Of a stretch of DNA of 56,385 nucleotides, positions 41,555-49,470 are shown one piece after another. The notes beneath the pieces are model-generated. The model worked only from the letters and a program-made list of their open reading frames with translations, did not search any database and was not told the origin of the DNA. Every line of letters starts with the position of its first letter. Position 1 is the stretch's first letter. Origin of the DNA: Bacillota bacterium (GTDB taxonomy: Bacteria > Bacillota > Sulfobacillia > JAJZYS01 > JAJYTV01); contig JAJYSZ010000008.1 of the NCBI GenBank assembly GCA_021793315.1, positions 1 to 56,385 on the forward strand, written 5' to 3'. Made by a program: the position numbers and the translations under genes.

Positions 41555-42396
41555 CGGAGTTGCGACTGGGCGCGCACCTCTCGATCAGCCAGGGCCTACC
41601 GAAGGCGATCGCGGATGCGCAGGCGATCGGCGCCAACACCTTCGCCTACTTCACCCGCAATCCGCGCGGCGGTGCCGCGCGCCAGATCCCCCAGGAAGAG
41701 GCGGAGCGCTTCAAGGTGCTAAGCCGTGAGACCGACGTGCGGGATACGGTCGGCCACCTGCCGTATACGGTCAATCCGGCCGGCCGTGACCCCAAGGTGG
41801 CGGAGTTCGCCCGCATGGTGCTGCGCGAGGATCTCCTGCGCGCCGGCGCCTTCGGCGGCGAGTTTCTCAACTTTCATCCGGGCAGCCACCAGGGTGACGG
41901 GCCCGAGGCGGGTCTCGACAGGCTCGTGGCGACGCTCGAGGACGTGCTCTCGGTGCCGACCGGCGAGACGATGTTGCTGATCGAGACGATGTCGGGTCAG
42001 GGCAGCGAGGTCGGCTGCAGCTTCCAGCAGATCCGCGAGGTGCTGGACCGCATCCAGGATTCGCGCCTCGGCGTGTGCCTCGACAGCTGCCACCTGTTCG
42101 CCGCAGGCCACGACCTGCGCACGCCGGAAGGGGTGGCGCAAATGGTGGGAGAGCTCGAGGACATCGTCGGCCTCGAGCATGTCCGCGCCATGCACCTCAA
42201 CGACTCGAAACAGCCGCTCGGCTCGCACCGGGACCGGCACGAGAAGCTCGGCCAGGGGCAGATCGGGCGGGATGGCATCCAGGCTATCCTCCGCAACGAG
42301 TTCCTGCGCACCCTGCCGCTCATCCTCGAGACGCCGGTGGACAACTGGAAGGAGTACGGCGCCGAAATCCTGCTCGCCAAGGAACTGGCCGGTTAG
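41551..42396 (+). CDS. nfo: Endonuclease IV
   Basis: A 281-residue zinc-dependent AP endonuclease that cuts DNA 5' of abasic sites. ATG 41551 overlaps the previous stop (ATGA). It begins LRLGAHLSISQGLPKAIADA; metal ligands lie in FLNFHPGSHQGDG (about 107-119), LLIETMSGQGSEVG (about 146-159), GVCLDSCHLFAAGHD (about 176-190), VRAMHLNDSKQPLGS and DRHEKLGQGQIG. Translational coupling of a repair enzyme to an acyl-CoA operon is odd but has no evident meaning. A terminator follows 13 bases after the stop. Confidence 0.96.
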   Translation: MTELRLGAHLSISQGLPKAIADAQAIGANTFAYFTRNPRGGAARQIPQEEAERFKVLSRETDVRDTVGHLPYTVNPAGRDPKVAEFARMVLREDLLRAGAFGGEFLNFHPGSHQGDGPEAGLDRLVATLEDVLSVPTGETMLLIETMSGQGSEVGCSFQQIREVLDRIQDSRLGVCLDSCHLFAAGHDLRTPEGVAQMVGELEDIVGLEHVRAMHLNDSKQPLGSHRDRHEKLGQGQIGRDGIQAILRNEFLRTLPLILETPVDNWKEYGAEILLAKELAG

Positions 42397-42408
42397 TGTA
42401 ACAATGCT

Positions 42409-42442
42409 CGAAGGGGCGGCATACGCCGCCCCTTCGTCGTTC
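42409..42442 (+). terminator. Terminator after nfo
   Basis: CGAAGGGGCGGC (42409-42420) and GCCGCCCCTTCG (42425-42436) form a perfect 12-base stem with an ATAC loop, followed by TCGTTC. Confidence 0.8.
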
Positions 42443-42589
42443 GCAGACCGGGACGATGACGGGCCGGTAGGAAGCGGATGGACATCGCGCGTACGCGGAG
42501 CCGCGAGGACGTCCAACTCGGACGGTCGCAGGAGTTCGCGCCACGGGTTCCTTGACGTTCAAGGGCCCTTGGGGAGTTGGTCGCGTGGC

Positions 42590-42745
42590 GGCGCCTTCGA
42601 CTCTGGACTCGCGCCGGAGACGTCCGACGCGAAGGGCGACGCCATCTGGACATGGGAGGTCGGGACCAGGACGACCCCGGGCGACTGGCCAGTCATCATC
42701 TCCGCCAACGGTAGTACCATCAAGCTGACGCTGCACGTCGAGTAA
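42590..42745 (+). pseudogene. C-terminal fragment of a secreted Ig-like domain protein
   Basis: The frame ending at TAA 42743-42745 reads FDSGLAPETSDAKGDAIWTW then EVGTRTTPGDWPVIISANGS. This resembles the last beta-sandwich domain of secreted Bacillota proteins (GLxPxTSDAxGxVSWTWxVGTxTTPGTWPV, pattern from memory). Upstream in the same frame the sequence turns into Ser/Arg-rich nonsense and there is no start or signal peptide. It is a gene tail left by deletion, directly upstream of the TGA-containing glutaredoxin gene. Confidence 0.6.
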
Positions 42746-42806
42746 GCAGGCTGCGGCAGGCAGCAGGACGCGCAGCCGAGTACGCAATTCGGGGGGCGTG
42801 TAAGCG

Positions 42807-43073
42807 ATGTCCGTCGTCATGTATGTGGTTCCGCTCTGACCGCACTGCGCCCAGGCACGGCGCTTCCTCTCGGCGAGAGGAGTAAAGTGGGAGGAACGAA
42901 ACGTCCTTGCGAGCGCCAGATACCTGCGCGAGATGCGCCGGCTCACGAACGCTAGAACGGTGCCGGTCACGCAGATCGGGGATCAGGTGATGGTCGGCTT
43001 CGACCCGCACGCTTACGAGGAAGCTCTCGTGGCCGCAAGCCGCCTGGCAGGCAAGTCGGGACCGCGGGCGTAA
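42807..43073 (+). CDS. Glutaredoxin-like protein with in-frame TGA (candidate selenoprotein)
   Basis: ATG 42807 (GGGGGGCG at 42791-42798 upstream) reads MSVVMYVVPL, then TGA at 42837-42839 (codon 11), then PHCAQARRFLSARGVKWEER and on to TAA 43071-43073, 88 residues if TGA is read through. The protein is a thioredoxin-fold glutaredoxin/NrdH type: the TGA sits exactly at the first Cys of the CPxC active site (L-U-P-H-C), and the cis-Pro block TVPVTQIGDQVMVGFDPHAY follows. The frame is otherwise free of stops and shifts. A 5-bp hairpin (42847-42863) with an AGG-containing loop and a second one (42866-42880) follow the TGA, as a bacterial SECIS would. The alternative is a nonsense mutation. sel genes are not in this window. 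Confidence 0.7.
42847..42880 (+). promoter_or_regulatory. Candidate SECIS hairpins after the in-frame TGA
   Basis: GCGCC (42847-42851), loop CAGGCAC, GGCGC (42859-42863) places an AGG loop 17-19 bases from the T of TGA, within the range of bacterial SECIS elements. CCTCTC (42866-42871) and GAGAGG (42875-42880) form a second, tighter stem. Either or both could be the SelB-binding element; neither is proof. Confidence 0.45.
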
Positions 43074-43135
43074 GGGCCCATGGCCCGGCGAGGGTTCGCA
43101 ACTGCCGGCAAGCCGGGCGGCTAGAAGCGGGGGCC

Positions 43136-44575
43136 CTACGCGAGCTTGAACCTTGAGATCTGCTCATGCAGATCATGAGCCATGCCTGCCAGCCCTCGGG
43201 CCATGGCCGAGATCTCCTCCGCCGAGGCGCCCACCTCCTCGGTGGTGGAGCTCACCTCTTGGATCGACGCCGCGGTTTGCGTCGACACCTGGGCAACCGA
43301 CCGGATCGCGTTGGAGACCTGGTCCCCGAAACCGGACATGCCCTCGGTGGCCGCCATGTTCTCCTCGGTGATGCCCGCCATGCTGTCGATCGCTCCGACG
43401 GCGTCGGCAACGCCCGCGCTGACCTCTTCGGACGCCGCTGAGATGGTCTGCGCGTGCTCGTTCATCTGGCTCATCGCCTGCAGGATCAGCTGCAGCGCGT
43501 TGCCCGCGGAGTTTGCGAGCCCCACGCCGGTCTCCACTTCGCTCATCCCCGCGTCCATCGCCGCCATCGCAGCGTTCACTTCCTGCTGGATCGAACCGAT
43601 CAAGGCCGCGATCTCCTTGGTGGCCTTGTTGGAGTTCTCCGCCAGGACACGCACTTCGTCGGCGACCACCGCGAAGCCCTTGCCGTACTCGCCGGCGCGG
43701 GCCGCTTCGATCGCCGCGTTCAAGGCGAGCAGGTTGGTCTGGTCCGCGATGCCGCTGATCACCGCGACGATGTCGCCGATCTGCTGCGACGCCACACCAA
43801 GCTCGTGGACCTTGGCCGACGCCTCCTCGGACTTGCGCTGAATCGCGTTCATGCCCTCCACGGTCTGACGCACCGCCGTGCCGCCGTTCTCGGCGGCGGA
43901 GAGCGCGCTCGCGGCCTGCGTGGAAACCTGCTGTGCGACCTGGGCCACGTGCTCCATGGCATCCGCGATCTGACGTACCGTCTGCGAGATCCGCGTCGCG
44001 TCGGTGGCCTGAACCTGCGCTCCCTGCGTGATCTGGCCGATCGTGCTGCGAAGCTGCTCCATGACCTTGACAGACTCGTCCGCACTCGCGGCCTGCTCCG
44101 ACGCACCGGCGGCGACATCCTGGACGGCCACCGCGATCTGCTGCGTCGCCTTGGCCACCTGATCGGCGGAGGCGGCTGCCTGCTCCGACGAGGCGGAGAC
44201 ATTGTCGCTGATGCCGCTCGCGGCCCCGACTAGCTGGTGCAGGCTCTCCACCATCCGGATGCCCGCTCGCAGCGTGTCGCTGATCTCGTCCCGGCCTACG
44301 ACGTGCAGGCCGCGGCCCCGCAGATCGCCGTCAGCGATCCGCTCCATGCCCTGGACCACCGACTTCATGCGCGAGGTCATCGAGCGGCTGAGGATGGCGG
44401 CGAGGGTGATGCCGAGCACAGTCGCGACGACGCTGATGACGATGTCGATCGCCCGGACGGACGGGTTGACCTGGGCCGTAGAGTATACGATGACAGCGAG
44501 GAAGACCACGATCACGGCAACAAAGCTGCCGATCAGCTGCGTGCCTATCTTCATGTTGGCAAGGATCCGATCCAC
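43136..44575 (-). CDS. Methyl-accepting chemotaxis protein without sensor domain
   Basis: A 479-residue receptor. ATG 44575. Two TM helices (about 10-31 and 43-62) are separated by only about a dozen residues (YSTAQVNPSVRA), so there is no periplasmic ligand-binding domain. A HAMP-like region (MTSRMKSVVQGMERIADGDL) follows, then the long signalling coiled coil with the hairpin tip IADQTNLLALNAAIEAARAG then EYGKGFAVVADEVRVLAENS (about 270-310). Methylation-site helices flank it. It probably senses an internal or membrane signal, such as redox state, and talks to CheA/CheW, which are not encoded here. Confidence 0.92.
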   Translation of the reverse strand: MDRILANMKIGTQLIGSFVAVIVVFLAVIVYSTAQVNPSVRAIDIVISVVATVLGITLAAILSRSMTSRMKSVVQGMERIADGDLRGRGLHVVGRDEISDTLRAGIRMVESLHQLVGAASGISDNVSASSEQAAASADQVAKATQQIAVAVQDVAAGASEQAASADESVKVMEQLRSTIGQITQGAQVQATDATRISQTVRQIADAMEHVAQVAQQVSTQAASALSAAENGGTAVRQTVEGMNAIQRKSEEASAKVHELGVASQQIGDIVAVISGIADQTNLLALNAAIEAARAGEYGKGFAVVADEVRVLAENSNKATKEIAALIGSIQQEVNAAMAAMDAGMSEVETGVGLANSAGNALQLILQAMSQMNEHAQTISAASEEVSAGVADAVGAIDSMAGITEENMAATEGMSGFGDQVSNAIRSVAQVSTQTAASIQEVSSTTEEVGASAEEISAMARGLAGMAHDLHEQISRFKLA

Positions 44576-45041
44576 GGTTTGACCGCCCCTTTGGACTGGG
44601 TTTTTGGATCTGGCGCCGCCACGGCGTCGGGGCGCGCTCGAAGGCGCCGGTGGCTGTGATGCGGCACTTCAGTGGGCTGGTGTGCTGCGGGTGCCATGCT
44701 ACCAGGGCCGCGACGACGCAATGTCATCCCTGTCTCGCCGACGCGTTTCGACCTATCTTCGACCAGGTTCGTCAAACTGGGCTGCGTTCCCTTGGACGGG
44801 ATAGACATGGGCCGAATGGCCAAATAGCCATGACCAAATGGATGGGCGTCTGCAGGGCGTACCCTGGCGGGCCAGCTGGACCATCCTATAGCCAGCACGC
44901 TGGCCCGTCTCACGTTCCGGGGCTATGACGGGCCAACTCGCGGAGATCGATGGCCCTGAGGGGTCGTCTGGCCCGCGACGCCGCATGCGGCGCCGCGGGG
45001 ACGCATAGGCATGGGCGAACCCTGAACATGGAGGGGAGCCT
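44576..45041. other. Intergenic region between the divergent MCP and GH18 genes
   Basis: This 466-base gap should carry promoters for both genes. CGGGCCAGC (44868-44876) and GCTGGCCCG (44899-44907) form a perfect 9-base inverted repeat with a 22-base loop, and a third related GGGCCA occurs at 44930. GGCCAAATAGCCATGACCAAATGG lies near 44820. These could be operators or a hairpin. No -35/-10 pair stands out, and no gene is seen. Confidence 0.4.
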
Positions 45042-46151
45042 GTGCGGCGCGGCTTCTTCAGGCAAATCTTCGCCCTCGCCGTGCTGGTCGGAGTGATCAT
45101 CGCGGCGGGGGCGCTTTTGGAGCGTACCGTTCTCGGACGCGTGGCTCACGAGGTCGACGCGCTGTTCTCGGTGCCGCGGACTGGCACCGTGGCCCAGGCG
45201 CCCATCGTGATTGGGGCGCCGCACGCCGCCGGCCTGCCGACGCCCATGGTGCTCGGTTACTATGAGGGCGGCGCGGGTGGCGCGGGTTACAAGACATTGG
45301 AGCAGGACGCCCACCTGCTCTCGGGCATTGTGCCGGACTGGTACACGATCTGGGCGAACGGTGCCATCACAGGACAGCCGGACGAGCGTGTGCTGCAGTA
45401 TGCGCGCGACCACAGCCTCTGGGTCTTTGCCCTTGTCCAGCAGAACCAGTACGGCGGGCAGGTGCTCGGCCCCCTGCTGGAGAGCCCTCTAAGCTCGCGC
45501 CGCGCGATGGAGAGCATGCTCGCCCTGTGCGAGACGGAAGGCTTCGACGGCATCAACCTGGACTTCGAAGGTGTGCCGCCGAAAGACCGCCAAGACTACA
45601 CGAGCTTCGTGGGCCAGCTAGCGTCCCTGCTGCATCGCTATGGCTACTACCTGACGCTTTCGGTGCCGGCCGAAACCCAGGACGAGCCGGGGAATTCCTG
45701 GACCGGCGCCTACGACTACCGGGCGCTCGGCAAGGAGGCGGACCTCGTCATGGTCATGGCTTATGACCAGCATTACGCGGGGGGCAGTGCTGGCCCGATC
45801 GACAGCACCGCCTGGGTGCAGCAGGTGGCGAACTTCTCCGCCCGCACGATTCCGCCCCGGCGTGTCGTGCTCGGCATCCCCCTCTACGGCTACGACTGGG
45901 GCGGCTCGAGTACGGCGCAGGGCCTGTCGTTCGCGGCGTACCGGCAACTGGCGCTGCAGCACGGCGAATCGCCTTCGGCACAGGACCTCGTCTACTGGCA
46001 GGACGGCGTGCGCCACATCGCATACTACGCCGGCCTGTCCGACTTCGAGAGCAAGATCAGGCTCGCCTCCAGCTACGGCCTGCGCGGCATCGTGCTCTGG
46101 CGCCTCGGGCTCGAAGATCCGAGCATCTGGAGCTATCTCAACGGTCCCTGA
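45042..46151 (+). CDS. GH18-family glycoside hydrolase, YaaH/YdhD-like
   Basis: A 369-residue exported protein. GTG 45042 follows GGAGGGGAG. An N-terminal uncleaved or cleaved signal helix (FFRQIFALAVLVGVIIAAGA, about 5-24) precedes a TIM barrel with LGYYEGGAG, the catalytic block EGFDGINLDFEGVPPKDRQD (DxxxDxE, Glu about 177), VMVMAYDQHYAGG and LGIPLYGYDWGG. This is the arrangement of spore cortex or peptidoglycan N-acetylglucosaminidases of Bacillus, but LysM repeats are absent. A role in cell wall or spore cortex turnover is inferred. Confidence 0.85.
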   Translation: MRRGFFRQIFALAVLVGVIIAAGALLERTVLGRVAHEVDALFSVPRTGTVAQAPIVIGAPHAAGLPTPMVLGYYEGGAGGAGYKTLEQDAHLLSGIVPDWYTIWANGAITGQPDERVLQYARDHSLWVFALVQQNQYGGQVLGPLLESPLSSRRAMESMLALCETEGFDGINLDFEGVPPKDRQDYTSFVGQLASLLHRYGYYLTLSVPAETQDEPGNSWTGAYDYRALGKEADLVMVMAYDQHYAGGSAGPIDSTAWVQQVANFSARTIPPRRVVLGIPLYGYDWGGSSTAQGLSFAAYRQLALQHGESPSAQDLVYWQDGVRHIAYYAGLSDFESKIRLASSYGLRGIVLWRLGLEDPSIWSYLNGP

Positions 46152-47655
46152 TGCGAGCGATCGACTCGTCGCTGGGCGTGACGAAGAGCGTCTCGTGGTG
46201 GTCGTAGAGGACAAAGCCGGGCGCGGCGCCACGCGGCCTGCGCACGTGCCGCACGAAGGTGTAGTCGACCGGGACCTGGCTTGAGCGTCGCTGCTTCGAG
46301 TAGTAGGCGGCCAGCAGGGCCGCCTCGAGCCGGTCGGGCGCACCCACGGCGCGCCCAGGCAGCGGACGCAGGATGCAGTGCGCCCCTTGCCTGTCCTTCG
46401 TGTGGAACCACAGGTCGCTCGGCCGTGCGGACCGGGTCAGCTGATCGTTCTCCTTGGCGCTGCGGCCGACGAGCACTTCGTGACCGGCGGCCGTGCGGAA
46501 GCGCAGCGGCCCTTGGTCCTTGCCCTGCCGGCTGCCTTCGCGCGTGGCCATGATCGATGGACGCAGACCCTCGAGAGCGGCCAGGCCATCGGCCCGCGCG
46601 ACTTCGTCCTCCAGCCGCGTCAGCTCCTCGAGCTCCTCGCGCAGGTGCTCGAGATCCCCGCCGAGGTAGCTCTGGCGGCTTTTAAGCTTGCGGTAGCGGC
46701 GGAAGATCAGGGCCATGTTCTCGCTCGGCCCGAGCTGCGGATCCACCGCGATGCGGCGCATGCGCCCGGGCTCCTCGACGTCCGGCAGCAGGACCTCGCT
46801 CCGGCCCGGTTCGACCAGGTGCATGCCGGCCTTGAGGCTTTCGCCGTCCCGCCGGAAGGCCTCGGCGCCCTCGGTTTCCTGGTACTCCTCCTCCTTGCGG
46901 ATGAGGGCCGTGCGCCGGGCCGTGATGCGCTGCGCCAGCACCTTGGCAAGGCTCTGGCGCAGGTCGTGCTCGCGGCGGCGGCGGATCTGGGCCTCGGCCA
47001 CCAGCGAGAGGCCCCCTAGTAGGTCCGCGAGCGGCGCAGCGGAGCCTTCGCGGGGAGCGAAGGGCAGCGCCTGCACCGGCACGCCATCGCTTTCCAGGAG
47101 GACCGGGCTGAACTTGCCCGCGGCGGCCAGGCGCAAGATCTCGGGCGGCGGCAGCCTGTAGGCGGGTAGGCGCAGTGAGGGCGGCAGGAGCCGGGGACCC
47201 GGCAGGGCGTAGGGAGCGCCGGCTTCCTTGCGCCGCCCGTAGAGCGCCCAGACCACGTGCCCTTCCGCGACGAGCAGGAGATCGGGGTGCGTGCCGAAGA
47301 ACTCGCCTACGAGATAGAGGTCCCTCGGGTCGCCGAAGCGGTCGCGGCCCTCGAGACAGAGCTGCAGCATGCGCTCGCCGAACGGGCTGCGTGCCGCCTT
47401 GACGCGTGCCCCCTCGAGATGCCGGCGCAGAAGCTGCTCCGACGGGGGAGCCCCGCCGCTCCGGTGCCCCCTGGACGCCTCCCGGTAGACAGGCGCGATC
47501 TCCTGGCGCGTGTCGAACGCCAGACCGAATACTTCCCTCTGACGCAGCTGCAGCACCAGTCGCCGCTCATCCAGGTCCACGCGGTCGACGCGCGCGCCGC
47601 GCAGAGCGGCGAGTTCCTGGGCGAGTTCCTGCATCGCCGCCCAGTCGCAGGTCAT
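46138..47655 (-). CDS. rqcH: NFACT-family ribosome quality control protein RqcH (FbpA-like)
   Basis: A 505-residue protein that binds stalled 50S-peptidyl-tRNA complexes and recruits tRNA-Ala for C-terminal tailing, as shown for Bacillus subtilis RqcH. ATG 47655 follows GGCAGGTG. The NFACT-N domain starts MTCDWAAMQELAQELAALRG, the central coiled coil contains ENMALIFRRYRKLKSRQSYL (about 320-340), and the NFACT-R domain has VLVGRSAKENDQLTRSARPS then DLWFHTKDRQGAHCILRPLP (about 405-445). It is shorter than the usual 570 residues, with a compact middle. Its end overlaps the convergent GH18 gene by 14 bases. Confidence 0.92.
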   Translation of the reverse strand: MTCDWAAMQELAQELAALRGARVDRVDLDERRLVLQLRQREVFGLAFDTRQEIAPVYREASRGHRSGGAPPSEQLLRRHLEGARVKAARSPFGERMLQLCLEGRDRFGDPRDLYLVGEFFGTHPDLLLVAEGHVVWALYGRRKEAGAPYALPGPRLLPPSLRLPAYRLPPPEILRLAAAGKFSPVLLESDGVPVQALPFAPREGSAAPLADLLGGLSLVAEAQIRRRREHDLRQSLAKVLAQRITARRTALIRKEEEYQETEGAEAFRRDGESLKAGMHLVEPGRSEVLLPDVEEPGRMRRIAVDPQLGPSENMALIFRRYRKLKSRQSYLGGDLEHLREELEELTRLEDEVARADGLAALEGLRPSIMATREGSRQGKDQGPLRFRTAAGHEVLVGRSAKENDQLTRSARPSDLWFHTKDRQGAHCILRPLPGRAVGAPDRLEAALLAAYYSKQRRSSQVPVDYTFVRHVRRPRGAAPGFVLYDHHETLFVTPSDESIARIRDR

Positions 47656-47697
47656 GTGCGACACCTGCCGGATGTTTCGGCGGGACCGTGGCTTCGG

Positions 47698-47739
47698 TAT
47701 AATGGCCAAGCTCCCTGCCGCAAGGACTCGCGCGGCAGG
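47698..47739 (+). promoter_or_regulatory. -10 box and 5' UTR hairpin of the ABC operon
   Basis: A perfect TATAAT lies at 47698-47703; the -35 region 17 bases upstream is TTTCGG (47675-47680). Downstream, CCTGCCGC (47714-47721) and GCGGCAGG (47732-47739) form a hairpin just before GGGGAGGTG. The hairpin could influence translation of the permease. Confidence 0.5.
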
Positions 47740-47754
47740 CCGGGGAGGTGCAGC

Positions 47755-49464
47755 GTGAGCTGGTTTCCCGCTCCTGGGATCGCACGCCGCGTCCGCCTGG
47801 GCTGGGTCGACCTGCTCGTCTTCGCCGGCGTGCTCCTCCTGCTGCTTGCGGTGCTGCGCCTTGGTGGCCACATGGCGGCGCCGATGCATGCCCTGGGCAC
47901 GATCTCGCTCAGCCCGTGGCAGCTGCCGCTGTATGCCGGCGAGAGCCTCCTGCGCATCTTCATCGCCTTCCTCGCATCGCTCATCTTCGCCGTTGTCTAC
48001 GGCTATCTCGCCGCGAAGAGCCCGTGGGCCGGCCGCGTCCTCGTGCCGCTGCTCGACATCCTGCAGTCGGTGCCGGTCCTCGGCTTTCTCTCGGCGACCC
48101 TGGCCTTCTTTGCCGGACTCTTCCCGGGCAGCTCTTTGGGCCTCGAGATTGCCGCCGTCTTCGCCATCTTCACGGCGCAGGCCTGGAACATGACCTTCGC
48201 CTTCTATCACACGCTCGTCACGCTGCCCCGAGACCTTGAGGAGGCGGCGTACGTTTACCGCCTCGGCCGCTGGTCGCGGCTATGGTACCTCGAATTGCCG
48301 AGTTCCGCCATCACGCTGGTGATGAACAGCATGATGTCGTTCGGTGGCTCCTGGTTCTTCCTCGCCGCCTCCGAAACCGTGACCTTCTCGGGCCGGCGGG
48401 TCATGCTGCCGGGCATCGGGTCGTACATGGCCCTGGCGGAGCAGCGTGGCGACGTGCCCGCCATGGTCGCCGCCGTAGCGATCATGGTCGTGCTGATCGT
48501 GCTGGTGGACCAGCTGTTCTGGCGGCCGATCATCGCGTGGTCGCAGCGCTTCAAGCTCGAGCAGACGCCCTCGGCGGACGGACCGACGTCCTTCGTACTG
48601 ACGATCTTGCGCCGGTCGGTGCTGGTGGACGGGCTGCAGCGCCTCGTGCACCCGGCATGGGAGGCGATCTGGCGGCGCTTCAGCCGCCCCATGGCGCCGA
48701 GGGCCGGCCAGGCAAGGGCGAGCCTCGCCTGGCGCATCGTGTTTTCCCTGCTCGGCCTGCTCGTCCTGGGCTTCGCGCTGCGCACCGGCTGGCACCTCCT
48801 TTACGGCATCGGGCTCGGGCAGGTGCTGCATGTGGGCTGGCTCGGCATCCTGACCTGGCTGCGCGTCAGCGCAGCGGTGCTGCTCGGCGCCATCTGGACC
48901 ATCCCGGTCGGCGTCGCGATCGGTCTCAGCCCGCGCGTCGGGCGGTGGGCGCAGCCGCTGGCGCAGATCGCCGCGTCCTTCCCGGCGAACATGCTTTTCC
49001 CGATCGTGGTCGCCTGGCTCCTGAGGGTCCACGCGGGGCTCGACATCGGCGCGATCCCGCTCATGATGCTGGGCACGCAGTGGTACATCCTGTTCAATGT
49101 CATCGCCGGCAGCATGGCCATCCCGCAGGATCTCAAGGAGGCCGGCCGCATCTTCGGCCTGCGGGGAGCCCTGCGCTGGCGCGGGCTGATCCTGCCGGCC
49201 ATCTTCCCGTCGTTGGTGACGGGCGGCGTGACGGCGGCCGGCGGCGCCTGGAACGCCTCGATCGTCGCCGAGGTGGCGAGCTGGCAGCACCATACCCTGG
49301 TCGCGCACGGACTTGGGGCCTATATCACGCTCGCCACCGCGCAGGGCCAAGGGGCGCACGTCCTCCTTGGCATCGCGGTGATGTCGCTTCTGGTCATCGC
49401 GATGAACCGGCTGGTCTGGCGGCCGCTCTACCGCTTGGCGGAGACGCGCTATCATCTCGACTAG
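47755..49464 (+). CDS. ABC transporter permease, two fused NitT/TauT-type domains
   Basis: A 569-residue membrane protein. GTG 47755 follows GGGGAGGTG. It contains two permease halves of about six TM segments each, joined near residue 285-320 by a cytosolic linker. Each half has its ATPase-contact (EAA) motif: EEAAYVYRLGRWSRLWYLEL (about 162-181) and KEAGRIFGLRGALRWRGLIL (about 461-480). The family imports sulfonates, nitrate, cyanate or related anions, but no substrate-binding protein gene is adjacent, so the substrate is open. It is separated by six bases from the ATPase gene. Confidence 0.88.
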   Translation: MSWFPAPGIARRVRLGWVDLLVFAGVLLLLLAVLRLGGHMAAPMHALGTISLSPWQLPLYAGESLLRIFIAFLASLIFAVVYGYLAAKSPWAGRVLVPLLDILQSVPVLGFLSATLAFFAGLFPGSSLGLEIAAVFAIFTAQAWNMTFAFYHTLVTLPRDLEEAAYVYRLGRWSRLWYLELPSSAITLVMNSMMSFGGSWFFLAASETVTFSGRRVMLPGIGSYMALAEQRGDVPAMVAAVAIMVVLIVLVDQLFWRPIIAWSQRFKLEQTPSADGPTSFVLTILRRSVLVDGLQRLVHPAWEAIWRRFSRPMAPRAGQARASLAWRIVFSLLGLLVLGFALRTGWHLLYGIGLGQVLHVGWLGILTWLRVSAAVLLGAIWTIPVGVAIGLSPRVGRWAQPLAQIAASFPANMLFPIVVAWLLRVHAGLDIGAIPLMMLGTQWYILFNVIAGSMAIPQDLKEAGRIFGLRGALRWRGLILPAIFPSLVTGGVTAAGGAWNASIVAEVASWQHHTLVAHGLGAYITLATAQGQGAHVLLGIAVMSLLVIAMNRLVWRPLYRLAETRYHLD

Positions 49465-49470
49465 GAGGCG

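Noticed and set aside
44996-45030. GGGACGCATAGGCATGGG stretch before the GH18 gene, reminiscent of the c-di-GMP-I riboswitch core
   Set aside because: The partner element (GCACAGGGCAAACC type) is missing upstream and the spacing is wrong, so I do not call a riboswitch.
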